Below are positions 33,391-45,614 of a stretch of DNA of 64,000 bases, in pieces; the first letter of the stretch is position 1; every line of letters starts with the position of its first letter. The stretch covers positions 18,628,907-18,692,906 of the forward strand of contig NC_064756.1 of the NCBI RefSeq assembly GCF_011397635.1, in the 5' to 3' direction. Below the pieces are notes generated by a model, which saw only the letters and a program-made list of their open reading frames with translations, made no database searches and was not told the DNA's origin. The position numbers and the translations under genes were made by a program. Source of the DNA: Epinephelus fuscoguttatus. Its lineage: Eukaryota > Chordata > Actinopteri > Perciformes > Serranidae.

Positions 33391-33725
33391 ATAAACCACG
33401 GTGGCCCACTTTAAATTCATTTCCTGTATCTGTGTCACGTGGGTTTCGCCACTTACCCACCCCTTTTGTAGACTAGTGGCAGTCCTAAATGGGATTTATA
33501 CTTGTGCGGCAGACCCTATGCAGCATGTGTCACTCTGCAGTTACACCTCCGAAACACTAGTTGGCAGCGGGGTTTCTGTGAAGTGCTGTAAAGTTTAGTT
33601 GATTCAAACTCACATTAAACACACATTAAACATGGCTTAATAGTGACAATTTCAAACACAAGTACACAAATCAGCTTCACTTTGACTCGCAGCATTCACA
33701 GACAAACACTTGTCTTTATCTGAAC

Positions 33726-34052
33726 ACATTTTCCCCACAAACACAACATGCTAATGTTTTTAGCACAAGCCTATGGCATTTTACATTGTATAAATTAGCC
33801 TAGCAACTAGCAGACTTTCCCTCTTCTCATATAAAGCCAGGGACAACAGCAACACTTAACAAAGGTAACATTACAAAATTCGGCTCAATTACAGCTCACA
33901 AGGTTCACTGACAAAACAACTCTTACACTAAACACATTTTCCAAACAAATATAAGATGCTAACATTATTAGCGCCAGCCTATGGCATTTTGCATTGTATA
34001 GCCTAAATTAGTCTAGTGACGAGCGGAGATTTCCTCTGCTCATATGAAGCCA
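33726..34052 (+). repeat. Diverged tandem duplication (unit about 205 bp)
   Basis: 33726-33845 and 33928-34052 share 'aacacattttcc', 'agcctatggcatttt(a/g)cattgtata', 'tagcctag/tagtctag', 'tttcct/tttccct' and 'ctcatat(a/g)aagccagg' in the same order. It is an old local duplication inside repetitive DNA. Confidence 0.7.
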
Positions 34053-34529
34053 GGATAAATCACACACAAGACTTAAAATGCTTTTTTGTAGAGGCTTTAT
34101 TGTCTTCACAATTTATTGTTTCTTATTTGTGGAAATTAAAGTAAATGTGAATAAAATTGATGCAGCTTGTAGTGGGGTACAGTATCTTTGATATAACTTA
34201 AATATGCTGTAGCTAATGTTGGCTGGGTTAATCATTGGTAATCATTAAACAGATTTAGTAGTTTTTATGAGGTATTTTTGATTCTGTCAACTTTGACTTT
34301 GTATGATGTTTTATTTAAATAAAATTAGTGTTTATTTAAAGGGAGTTTGGTGGCTTGGCAGTACTGATAATGGGGCTGTTTATGGTTAAACAAAAAGGAT
34401 CTTACTCTTTAACAAAAAGGTTTGTCTCTGTGGGGATCCCTTTTATTATGTTTTCAGACACTAAGAATTAAAATCTGAGCCTGTCAGTGGCAAAACAAGA
34501 ACTTTTAGTGGGCGTAAAATGATGTTGAG

Positions 34530-34662
34530 AACAGCTCTGAGTGGTTACACTGCATTCTGTTTTGGAGCTGGACCAGTTTCAAAAGCTGTTCCCATTTGTC
34601 ACTTTGACATAAAAACATGGGAAACTAGGGTCCAGGTTGAAAAATAGCAGAGTTACCCTTTA
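34530..34662. mobile_element. Partial copy of the TTAA-flanked element
   Basis: 'actagggtccaggttgaaaa' followed by 'gcagagttaccctttaa' matches the right end of the element in trappc6 intron 3. The other end was not found, so it is truncated. Confidence 0.6.
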
Positions 34663-35046
34663 AGTATCTCTGTCTCAAAAGGCCGGTCTCATTGTCCTCA
34701 GAGCATGCAAACAAATCTGCAGATGACCAAGTGTCTTTTATTTACAGCCCGCATGATCTCACAGGATGCCGTCCGCTTTCATCCTCTCAAACTGTCCCAT
34801 CACTTCTTTATCTCACAACTTCTTTTTCATCAGCTTTTTTTTTAGGCTATTACCTTTCTTCCCCCTTCCTCCTCATTCAACTTCCTCCACTCATGCATAG
34901 TTAGAGTGAGATCCTCTGTCTCACCGACACAAACTTTGTCTCCTGGGGCCATATGTTGACCCGTGGTGGACCTGAATACAGCCATCTGCCTGCCTTAACT
35001 ACGTCCCACAGGGCAGGAGTGTGGGAGAATGTCCATCAGACACAAT

Positions 35047-35082
<36 letters not shown>

Positions 35083-35567
35083 CCATGCGAGCACACACAT
35101 GCCTTTAACCCCTTCACCGCCACTAATCACTCCCAGACAGCCAGCCCATCTCATGTTAACAGTGACAAGATAATAGCTCTTGTGTGTGTGCATGAAAAAG
35201 AGATTCCTGGAGGGTCAGTCATGCATATGCATCTATAGCCCTGCTTTTGTGTGTGCTGATACTTGAAATATAGTTTCACTTAATAAGGACCATTTAAGTT
35301 GTGGGTTTTCTTCCTCCTGCCTCTACCAACTTGTGTTACTCACCACACTGTCATAACAGGATGCTTCCCAGCTGCCACGCAGGGTGTAAAACGTGGAGAG
35401 GCGAGGGGATGTATTTGAAGTAAAGGAGAGAAACAAAGTGAGAAAGGCAAACTGGGAAGTGGTGGAGGCGGTGAGGGAGAAGGGACATGGGTGGGAGCCC
35501 AGGATTGTCCAGATTAAACCCCAAACAAAAGACTTTTTATCTCCACATGAAATCTCAATGGCATGAC

Positions 35568-35607
<40 letters not shown>

Positions 35608-36840
35608 ATTGTTCTGCTATATTACAGCACACTGGTTGAGGCAGAAATGACTGAACCAAGACATTTTTGACCTCACTATAGTTAACTGAGGTGATTTCAG
35701 AAGACAGCTTACAATAACTAAAGCATTTATGAGAATCACTTCTGGATCAATCAGCAACACTGTTATGCAAGCACTCTCTTTAAGCTGATGATGCACCGCA
35801 GAGTATCTTTGTGACTCATTTCCTGCTACCTTGCACAATAACACCTGGAAACGTGAAGGATGTACTGGGTTTCACTCTGATTACGCATGCTAATGTGTTT
35901 TTTTCTGTGTGTGTCTGTTGTCAAATATGCACACAAGGTGTACCATGGAGGACTGGTGATAACTGTTCCTAAACACGCTTGCTGTGAAACACGACCTTGG
36001 ATTTAACCTTGTTTGGTGTTTCTCCTCGCTATTTTTGTTTTTCGGCACTGTGTCTCTTTGATGCCTGCTGTTATGGTCTGGCACCTGGTCGCTACCTTTT
36101 TATGAAGCCCCAACCTCACCTGCGTGCTGTGGGGGTACATACCTATAAATGTCCTGGACACATTAAATAAGAAGACAGCTTTATGGGAAAATATTGCATT
36201 GTATATCTTTAATTATTTTATCGAAGTGTACCTGTCAAGTGACACCTGTGTGCCAATTTTTCTTTTTAATCCTTTAAGCTGATAAACTAAAGGATCAAGA
36301 GTTCCTTTAAGGACCGAGTTGGAAATGAACTTTTTTGCCCACCTGCCACTGTGGCGGGTGGATTCCAAAGCAGCCACTTCCCCCGATAAAAAAGCAAAAC
36401 TATAAACCCTCTGCATAAATTAACTGTCCTTGTCATCCAGTTTCTGTGTTGCTGTCCAGGAAATCATTACTGTCTTTTCTCTCAGTCTAATCCGAGACAG
36501 CAACTTCGGAGTTAAGCAAATTCTTTTACTTCTTACTTTTGACATTGTCTCTATATTTAGTTAACCTCAACAGTACAGGCCCACTGGGGAAATGTGATCT
36601 ACAATGAAAATCATAAATGTCAGTTTGCTGGTTTCCTGCCTGCTTCCTTCCTTCCTCTCTGCACCTTGCATCTAAAACGTCACAAATGTGTGAACACTGT
36701 TGCCATACAGCCAGCGTTCTACAAAATAGGATGGAAGGTGAAGGAAGCACGAGCATTGTAATTTCTACACTGTTGCATCAGCATCTCAGCACAAGGTTTC
36801 TGAGCCTGTGTGAATTCTACCTGCGAATGATTAAGTGAAA
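34663..36840. other. No gene seen; CA microsatellites
   Basis: CA runs at about 35050-35079 and 35573-35606. No recognisable exon or element end was found. Confidence 0.45.
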
Positions 36841-36849
36841 CTCCAAGAG

Positions 36850-38680
36850 GTAAAAAATCAAAAACAAAAACACTTTATTTCAAGTACAAAAACAGCAAAA
36901 AACAAAAAGAAACCAAATATATTAAACTTGATACAAGCATTACCAACTCAAAGTTCTCTATAAATACGTTAAAATAAATTAAAGAAATGTACTAAAGATT
37001 ATCACCTTTAACACTAAACAGGCCTCAAACATGTTGATGAAAAGGCAATTTTAAATAGACCAGTAACAGCGCGGCGTCTGTTCCTCTAACCAACTACTTC
37101 ATAAACACACATAACAGCTGAGTAACATTTCTATAACACTAAGCAGACATACCCTAACCCTACAGAATGCTGGATCTAGCTCAGTAAGGCAACAGACCTG
37201 GGCGCACGGTTCACATGCCCAGGAACACTACACATTCGTAACAGTACAAAGGCGAAACAGGAAGAATTATTACTGCGGGAGAGATGGAATTTGGCGGGGT
37301 GAGCCACAAAAACATAAATACTCATTTTGAAAATGTATCACCAGTGCTGCCAGTGGACAAGGGAGGAAATGAATCCCACTATTGGGAATGTTTATGTTTA
37401 AGATAATCTAAAATACATATATTAGCACCACAATTGATTGGGAAGAACGCCAGAGGTAAAACAGAACTTGCATGAAACACGACCTGCTTTAACTCAGGGT
37501 TTTTTTGTCTTAGTATTGATGGAGTTTCTCTTATACCTTCTATTTATGCTGGCACACCTCACCTATCAAAGCCCCTAAAATTCCCATGTCCTCTTTTTTT
37601 GCAGTGGGCAAGTCATACAGTTAGTTATATGTCATGAACATGAGATTTGATCAAGTATGATTGAACCCACTTGGCTTTTTTCCACTGAGCTCAAACAGAG
37701 TCCCCCTCGCTCCTCCCACTGGGCAGGTTAAATTTGGTCGCTTGGCATTTAACTGGTGGCAGTTTGTCAATAATGCATGTGAGACTCAAGAACACTTAAG
37801 AGGGACCTGAACTCACACAACCTTACTTGACTAAATAAAAAGACTCACACCCCTCCAAACATCTCTCCCAACAAACCAGCAAATCTTGTTTTAACACATG
37901 ACCTGCCAAATAATGCAACAGGCACTTTAGTTGTTTAAAAAAACTTAACATTCAGGTTCGAGGTCATAATTTACCTCAGACTGTAGAGTTATGAGGAAAA
38001 AAAATACTTTCACCAGCTTATAAGCACAATACTGTGTACAGTTAGTGACAAACAAGTTCCTACATTGTGTGTTTGTGCCACCATAATCAAAACCTTTGAG
38101 TTACAAAAGATGTCTTTGGCTTTATTACGTTCTTCAGATCACTCAGGTGTAACAGAAATTATGTGGTGGGACACAACAACAGGCAACACTGTGGCCAATC
38201 ACACTGTGATCACACTATCTTTGTCGCAATTTGCGTTTTTAAACACACTATTTTGGTGAAGCATCGACCACTTCTGGCACTATTTCACTCCTGTCTTGAT
38301 ATGTACTCTGTTTTGGCGGCGCCACACGTTTCAGTTTCAGCATCACTGCCACTTCCCTTACGCATATGACTGACATTTTAACCACACGAATCTAAAAGGC
38401 GGATCTCTCTGTGCGTTCGAGTCAGTCTTTGTTTCCTTTGATGCCACGCAGGTTCAAGCAACATCTGAGGTGTCGGTCAAGGTGCTGTGTGTGTGTGTGT
38501 GTGTGTGTGTGTGAGTGAGTGGGTGCGTGCATTTATAGGGTTCTTGTGTGTGAGCATTGTGTGTGCTTGAGCATGGATATGTGTGTACGGGATATAATGT
38601 GTGTCAGAGTATGCTGGGTCTGCATGTTTGTGTCTGAGTGTATGCAAATATGTATGTTTGTGTTCGCAGCACACTGCAGC
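36850..38680 (-). promoter_or_regulatory. zfp36: Probable zfp36 3' UTR with AU-rich elements
   Basis: On the minus strand it runs from the zfp36 stop to an AATAAA at 36879-36874. It contains UAUUUAU cores at 37320-37314 and 36966-36960 and UUAUUUA at 37838-37832. These are the core of the sites TTP-family proteins bind, and mammalian ZFP36 destabilises its own mRNA this way. A GT microsatellite lies at about 38483-38513. UTR extent is inferred from the poly(A) signal only. Confidence 0.55.
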
Positions 38681-41600
38681 CTAAAGGCAGAACCCTGTAG
38701 AATCCTCAGGAACAGAGAGCTGGCTGAATACAGCCAGGCGTCTGCCGTTGACGTCGTTAATGCCGCCACAGGATTCGGAGCCACTGAGGGAGCTCGCAGA
38801 GCTGCTTCCATCCTGGTCCTGGTCGCACAGAGAGGTGTAGGACAGGGATCGGGCACCAAGTGGCCCTGAAAACACCCCAGTAGTACTGGGACTCAGCCGC
38901 AGGGAAGGGGAGGCATTCGGAGACAGCCCACATGGAGAACAGCCGGAGTCTGGGGAGGGAAGGAATGGAGACCTGGGATCTCCTGCAGTGGCCTGGCCCA
39001 TGGTGGGCTGGTACTGGTGGGCAGGGGAGGCCTCGAAGGCAGAGTCCACCTCCAGGAAGGCATGAGAAAGGAGGTCAGTAATGTCAGCGCAGGAGGGAGG
39101 AGAGGCTGATGGAGCACGTGTGAAAGAGGCTGTGGCAGGCCGAGGGTGAGCATTAGGGGCAGGCTGAAGGGCTTGCTGGGGCGCAGAGGGGAACCCTGCA
39201 AAACTGAAGCTCTGTCTGACGAGGGGAGGTCTGTGCGAGCGGAAGGAGGAAGATGGCTGCTGGGGAATGCTTGCGGAGGAGGAAGAGGACGTGGAGGAAC
39301 GAGCGGCATGTTTCTTTTCTTCCTCGTTGTTGTGGACAAAGTGGCAGCGTATCCCATAGGGGCAGAAACCGATGGTGTGAAACGTACGGCACGGCTCTGT
39401 TTTGTATTTCGGATGTCTGTTAAGATCCCGCAGCTCGTCTGTCCCGTGGGCAAACTGGCACTTCCCGCCATACTTGCACAAGCCACTCTCGGTGAAAGAT
39501 CGACACAGTTCAGTCTTATAGCGTGATGAGGAAGAGGATGATGAGGATGAGCTAGTGTTCAGTGCGGTGGGGCTGATGTCATTTTGGGAGAGCGTTATGT
39601 CAGTCCCGGGCCAGCCAAGACTCACTGCTGGGGTGCTGCTGGTCTCCACCATGCTGATGGAGCGCTGGGAGAGGAAGCCCGACTTCCCCCACTGGGTGGA
39701 ATTAGCAAGCTGGGAGGGCAGAGGGCTTTCTGACTGCTGCCCCCATTGGCTGGAGGTCAGTAATGCACCATCTGAAGGATCCGTGGGGAGGCAGGAGAGG
39801 GATGACAGTGAAAACGACATGTTGCTACGTGTCTGACCAATGCAACCTGTTGTTCTCATTGCCAGACTCTGGGGTGGTAGCGGTCGGCTCTGCTCCCTCA
39901 GGTCCAGATTCAGTAGCTGCTGTAAGAAGAACAGACACAAGACAACGTTAGCATATCAAGTGATGTGTTTATAAAATCCCTGCGGCATTTTTCTTCGTCC
40001 TTTAATGACTCTAACTTTCTTTATATTAGCATGTGTTAACATTTCCCTTAAACACAACAGTGAAGGAACATTTGTGCAAGTGATCAGCTGTTACAAGGGT
40101 GTAATTGTTTTCATTTTTTCCTCACTGAACACTACAGCAGTTACACGTGGCAAAGGTAAAACACATTTTTCCCCCTCAGATTTACTTCAGTAGCCAACAT
40201 GTTTACAGATGCACTACATTCAGTACGTTTACATGCACAGCTTAATCGAGCTATGCTCAAAATTCGATTTTGGCGTCTAATTGGACTTCTGTCCTTGTCC
40301 CAGTTTACAAGCAACTGAGAAAATCGAATTACTGACGGGAACATGTCCTCCTCCTCAACACTAGGTGGCGATATGCGTCGTTTCAGCGGGTTAATACAGC
40401 CCCCTTTCCGGTTGACCTACTACGTCACTTAATAATAACCAACTGGAGTCAGGCGGCAGACCGGCATTTTCGAACAACAGCAAGATGGATAATCGTACAG
40501 CTTTGTTCATCTCGTACGTAATGTAAGCGTTACTGATTGTGCAGATAAGGTGCACGCTATCCCTCGTGGTCATGGCGATTTTGAGAGGCAGATAAGAACG
40601 CCGTATGCTGTTGGAGGGCTACAACAATTGCATGTCTTGTCTGTTCCAGGTAGGGCCGTAACGGTACGTGTATTTGTGTCGAACCGTTCGGTACGTGACT
40701 TTCGGTTCGGCACAACCCTGTACCCAATTATTGAGCGCAGGACATTATTTTATTTTATATTGTTTTATTTTAATTCCGTTTTTGTGAGCCGAACCATATA
40801 AAATATCTAGTTCCCCGACGGACATAATTAAGTGACGGACCGAGTCTGACTGTAAATCTCCACCTTCACTTTGTGCAGCGCATTCTCGCATTTTGACAAC
40901 ATGGCGAGTGAGCCTGACGAACCTGGAGACCCACCCGCAAACCTTAAGTCCTCCGTATGGGAACACTTTGGCTTCAGGGTAAAATACGAAGATGGAAATA
41001 AACAAGTGGACAAGACAAAAGCAGTGTGCCGACACTGCAGGACAGCGGTTGGGTATGTACTTGGAAACATGTCTAACATGCTAACGCATCTAAAGCGACA
41101 CCACCCGAGTTTGAACGTTAACCGGCACGACTAGAAAGAGCAATCTGGTGCAAACTACGATATCGTCGTCGTTTAAAAAGAAAGAGCATTTCCCTGACCA
41201 TTCTGATCGCACTAAATAACCAACGCCATTGGAGTGTTGTTTAAGCTGCACTGTAGATATCGAAGCATGTTTTGTTTACTGCACTTTAACAAAGTGGGAA
41301 AGCTAAGTAAGTTCCTAGTAAAACTGAATCTGAGCAGGCTTTAAAGCTGACCAGCTGCACTATACTTATTATTTTCTTATCATTTTATTTGAGTAAAATT
41401 GTTTAAGCAGAAATTTACATTTATATTTTTCATTCAAAAAATGTGTTAAAAAACAGCAGGATTTTATTTTTCACTTTTATATTTCTATTTTCATTCAAAC
41501 AATGTGAAAAAGCAGGATTTTATATATATTTGTTTCATTCAAAAATTGTGTAAAAAGAGTTAACTGCTGTGGTGGTATGTTTTAATAAGGTTACCAATAA

Positions 41601-43937
41601 GTAAAAGATATTTAATAGTTGTCTATTTTTTTCATTACTGTACTGAAAAAAACCAAACCGTGACTTCTGTACCGAAGTACGTACCGAACCGTGATTTTTG
41701 TGTACCGTTACACCCCTAGTCCCGGGGTCATACGCCAGTGTGGGGGGTGTGGAGCATGCGCACATGCATTGTCTAGTTTAACTCCGATTACGGCGTATAC
41801 ATGCCGGAGAAAATCGAATTCCAATCACATTATCTGGGTGTCTTAATCAATGGAGAACTCTGATATTAGTCGGAGTAACGCATTTACATGCATTTCAGTT
41901 GTCCAGTTATAGTCGCATTAAGGCAATAATTCGGTTTTTTCAAGTGTCATGTAAACGTACTGATTAATGGATTTTCCAGCATTCAACTCAATACAACACA
42001 ATACATAACACAGACACTACAAAGTTAGCTGCGTGGTACTTCAGTCAGCAATATGTCCAATGGACTCACACTCTTATGTTTGAATTTTGATCTGTCAATC
42101 TTGAAGGAATACTTTATCCACAAATGACCATTTGTAAATCAATTACTCATGCTGTGTTACCTTAAAGTCATGAAAAAACCTGTTTTTCTCACAGGTTGAT
42201 GTAACGATTGACTGGACCACGTTTAACAACAGCAAAACTATCAAAACCATGTTTACAAACTTTAGAATTGGAGTCTGGCTTTGGAAAGAGCACAGATAAG
42301 TTTCACTTTCAGTCTAGAGAATGCAAGTGTGCATGAAGTACTGAGCAAACCACTGCATAAATGAAACTTGGATAATACTGCACGAGCTGTGTGTGAGTGT
42401 ATACATGGATGTTTTGATGTAGTGTTGCTGTTGTTAAACAAGGTTTCTAATAAATTAATGTGATCACTTTTTTCAGTGGTAGCATGCAAGAAAAACAGTT
42501 TTCTTTATGAAGGTAACACTGCATGAGTAATTGATATACAAATGCTCATTTTTGTGGTTTAAGTATTCCTTTAACTTTGCTGTCTAACCTTTAGCTGTCT
42601 AATACAAAATTCCTTGCAGGGCCTTGCAGGGACATTTTGTCTTATATACACAGCTACAAGACAGAAAGCTAGAGTACACATTAATATTCAGACATAGATA
42701 AAAATGCATTCTGAAGTAGTATTCGAACTATAAAGTAGTAGATTAAAGCCAGTTATGCTTATTTAAATAACTGATTATAGGTTTGTTATTGATAGTTTGG
42801 CCACAACAACATGCTTAACTCAAAATGATTTTAGTATGGTATGTGCACTTTAATATATGTATTGTCATATGCCTACAGTGGTATGCCCATAGTAGGTGTA
42901 CCGTAGGCTATATTGTGATGGTTGTATTGTGGTATATGTACTGTGGAATGTGTATTGTAGTGTGTGGATTGTGGTTTATGTGTAATATTGTGCCTCTCAA
43001 GTCTACATGCAAAAGCACCCCTAGGGACATGAGTTGAGAATCTGCAATAGCCATAAACTCTCTGTGCAACACATCAGTCCCATACTCTGTATTCAAACTA
43101 TGTTCAAATGCATCCTCCTGTTGAATAATAAATAAATAAACACCTTACACTGCTTTCAAACTTGTTGGATGATCTTGGAGGGTGACAGTCCACCACATTT
43201 CTCACATAAACAGTGTGATAATCCATCAACAATCTTGCCTGCCTTTTTAAATGCACACTAACAAGACCACAAAAGGTTTAACCTGGTATCCTACGCACAC
43301 TAGCATCCTTCAGGTACAGGATGTTGCTACGCAGCAAGTACAGGAAAACCTTAGTATTTCTGAGAGTAGTGTTGCTTACTTACTGGCATCCAGTCAATTA
43401 AATAACGTTACGTCTACATGCTACCAACCCAGCTTGACAACTTTAACTGCCGACTTTTTGTGACTGTAAGTATAAAAAGTTTAAGTTTGTTTCACCGTGT
43501 TGCCTCTAAACCCTTTAAATACATGTTAATACTGACGTTAGCTTACATTATCTACAATTAACGTGCTAGCTAACGTTAATTGAAAGTCAGTTACATTGTT
43601 ACGATGACACCAACTTCAACAACTACTCCCACTTTGTGACAAGTCAGCCTTAACTTCAAGCTAACTTTCAGGTAACGTAACAACCAACAGCTAGATAAAG
43701 ACACGACTTAAAAGTTAATTAAACTGTGAATTCAAATCAACAACAGTCCGCCAAACAACACTTGAAATGACGAACACAGCAAACAGCGTAAAGTTAGCCG
43801 TGTAGCTAGCTAGCTAACGTTAACCCCCCCGTGACCTGCTGTTAGCCAACTTCTGCTCCGCTCAACTTTCTCTGCGTTTTTACCTTGCACATCATCTCCT
43901 CCAGGTCCGCAAACTCGTACATGGGGAAAGATGGCAT
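38681..43937 (-). CDS. zfp36: Tristetraprolin-family CCCH zinc-finger protein (two exons, 430 aa)
   Basis: Binds AU-rich elements in short-lived mRNAs and recruits CCR4-NOT deadenylase. Exon 1 (43937-43884) encodes [18 protein letters not shown], donor AAG|gtaaaa. Exon 2 (39919-38681) follows the acceptor 'gttcttcttacag' in phase 0 and codes 412 residues. Two C-x8-C-x5-C-x3-H fingers lie at residues 157-176 and 195-214 with the family spacing and lead-ins RYKTELC and [13 protein letters not shown] (253-258) matches the MK2-phosphorylated 14-3-3 site. The C-terminus [14 protein letters not shown] is the CNOT1-binding motif. A 10-serine run precedes finger 1. The two-exon layout is that of the family. 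Neighbours (BLOC1S3/TRAPPC6A, all 19q13 in human) favour ZFP36 over ZFP36L1/L2. Long ORFs on the plus strand here are antisense shadows. Confidence 0.92.
40651..41718 (+). mobile_element. Deleted hAT transposon nested in the outer element
   Basis: Ends TAGGGCCGTAACGGTAC and the inverse of 'gtaccgttacacccctag' are hAT-like. The 8-bp flanks 'gttccagg' (40643-40650) and 'gtcccggg' (41719-41726) match at 6 of 8. It keeps the start of the transposase gene (next entry) but has lost the catalytic core. Confidence 0.85.
40901..41134 (+). pseudogene. BED zinc-finger N-terminus of a hAT (ZBED-like) transposase
   Basis: From the ATG at 40901: [20 protein letters not shown], then a BED finger with aromatic W/F residues, [13 protein letters not shown] and [14 protein letters not shown] (C-x2-C ... 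H-x4-H). It stops at 41134, right after the DNA-binding domain. The rest of the protein is deleted. An upstream in-frame ATG at 40871 exists, but 40901 (aacATGg) has the better context. It is transposon debris, although the finger itself is intact. Confidence 0.8.
42104..42571. mobile_element. MITE with long inverted ends in zfp36 intron 1
   Basis: 'aaggaatactttatccacaa' at the left and the inverse of 'ttgtggtttaagtattcctt' at the right. Inverted similarity extends about 65 bp, through 'tcaattactcatgc' and 'tgttacctt'. A related internal part occurs at 46075-46340. Confidence 0.85.
42572..43880. other. zfp36 intron 1, remainder
   Basis: No further exon seen. A TATG/TGTA-rich simple stretch lies at about 42830-42990. 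Close to exon 1 the sequence carries many 'ctagctaacgtta' phrases, common near fish genes. Confidence 0.4.
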
Positions 43938-44140
43938 GTTGCTGAGCTCTCAAAAGTTTGGTCCGATCCCGTCTGCCCCCGCAGTGATAGACGTGAGACA
44001 ACTCGCTGGCATGGGTTAGTCAGAAGTTTCTCGCTGTGTACGCGGTGCTAAACAAGCCCAAGACCTCGACCACGTGTGGATTTAAAACCTAACACTGCTG
44101 TTAGCCACTCCCACGGCTCTGTGAGTCAGCCCAAAGTTGT
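43938..44140 (-). promoter_or_regulatory. zfp36: Probable zfp36 promoter
   Basis: Upstream of the start codon on the minus strand are a TATA-like TTTTAAA (44087-44081), an E-box CACGTG (44071-44076) and a perfect AP-1 site TGAGTCA (44122-44128). This fits an immediate-early gene such as zfp36. The start site itself cannot be fixed. Confidence 0.5.
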
Positions 44141-44459
44141 TTTCACCAGACACAGCACACACACACTGCATCAGGGTACACAGATCCATGAGAAATACTT
44201 TTATATGACCTGTTTTTAATTCCTAAAATACAAAAAGCAGCATGGTTTCATTGTGTGAATCAAACTTTTTGCAGCTGTAAAATTAGCTTCATGACTCAAG
44301 TGACAAAATGCACATCAATTTATTGGCTAATACTTATATGACCTTGAAATATAGATCGCACATGCTCAAGTCAGTTTATATACCATTATGTTTGAAATAC
44401 TGTAGTCTCAGTTTGAGCAAATAAAGAATACATGTGAACAGGTACTGTAAAACTTCAAT

Positions 44460-45360
44460 TTAAAGCCCAGTCCCTTTTACTAGCCTAGTGCAGCTACACA
44501 TTTTGTGCGCCATTTCCCACAATGCAAAAGTTGTGATCTCTAAAAGCAGACTTGATGGTAGAAACTTTGACCCACGCTTACAGACATTTCAGAGACAGGA
44601 AATTGGAGACGCAGATGGTGAGGTGGAAGCCTGATTGCAGAAATTGTTGAATATTATATTGGCGCACGCCATTTTTGGCTTTTGTCTGTACGAACATTTC
44701 TAGTTTGGATCCGATGCACTGTTTTTTAAATGAGACCTGGTCTGGTTGCCAAGCTGTTCTTTGGATGTATAAAATCAGGTTATTGGCTACACGCTTGAGC
44801 TAACGTTGTTTAGATCGTGCATACGAATATAAATATTCAAACTTTTGTCAACATGGATATGCTACACATCGTTAGCTTGGTTCGATTCTCCACAAGTCAA
44901 TCATTCAGTTAATTTTATTGACACCATGAGCACCAGAGAATACCGTAATTCATTCGGATTTACCAGCATGACGAAAAAACAAGTGGTGACTCCCTACCTC
45001 AGAAGCTGTCATTGAGTCAGAATATGTGTCCGTTCCTCGATTACCTAGTGAAATGTTCATATTGCTTTAGTCTGTAAGGGTCCACTGATCAAAAGAATCA
45101 AAAGGGGTTTTCATAAAAAAGTTGTGAGTATTGTGTTAAGAGGATAAAAAGTCATTTGTAGTGATAGTGATTTGTAATGGATATGTTATTCAAAGCTATT
45201 TTTTATACAAGTAATATTAAGACTAGTTCAAAGAAACAACTTGATCATATGCCCTAACTTTGCTGAGTAACAGTTTTGTGTAAAATGAAGTAAAGGCCTG
45301 TCCCATATATGAGCCTGTTGAGTTCAGTGATTTAACCAAATAATAACCCGGGCTAATAAT
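44460..45360 (+). repeat. Dispersed repeat related to 10900-11045
   Basis: 'cccttttactagcctagtg', 'agctacacattttg', 'tctggttgccaagc' and, farther on, 'taaaggcctgtcccata' match phrases of the earlier copy in inverse orientation. It may be one large non-autonomous element; its termini were not resolved. Confidence 0.45.
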
Positions 45361-45614
45361 TAAAGTTTTACAGTAAGTAACATGGCTAAACACAGGTGTA
45401 TGATCTTTGTCTAATACAGCCTATCTGTATACTGTAATATAAATGTAAGGTGGGGGAAAATAAAAACTGTTGACATGAAATCAATCTATACATGTCACCA
45501 GGTCGCAGCCAATGTTTCCTCTGTTATGCACTTTGCTGAGAAGTGCAGGTCGGCTACTCACTGACACACCTGAAATGTTGCCTTGTCTGATAACATCTTT
45601 GCTATGACCATTTT

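Larger units (their letters stand above)
40221..41962. mobile_element. Non-autonomous DNA element in zfp36 intron 1 (outer)
   Basis: Perfect 15-bp inverted ends CAGTACGTTTACATG (40221-40235) and its complement (41948-41962), with ATT flanks at 40218-40220 and 41963-41965. Subterminal parts share 'gaaaatcgaatt'. It is interrupted by the hAT element at 40651-41718. Confidence 0.85.

Noticed and set aside
38519..38869. 116-codon plus-strand open frame
   Set aside because: It is antisense to the end of zfp36 exon 2 and to a GT microsatellite; the minus-strand frame carries the protein motifs.
38893..39486. 197-codon minus-strand open frame
   Set aside because: It overlaps zfp36 exon 2 in another frame. 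The CCCH fingers are in the 38681 frame, so this one is a shadow.
39146..39526. 126-codon plus-strand open frame
   Set aside because: Antisense shadow of the zfp36 zinc-finger region.
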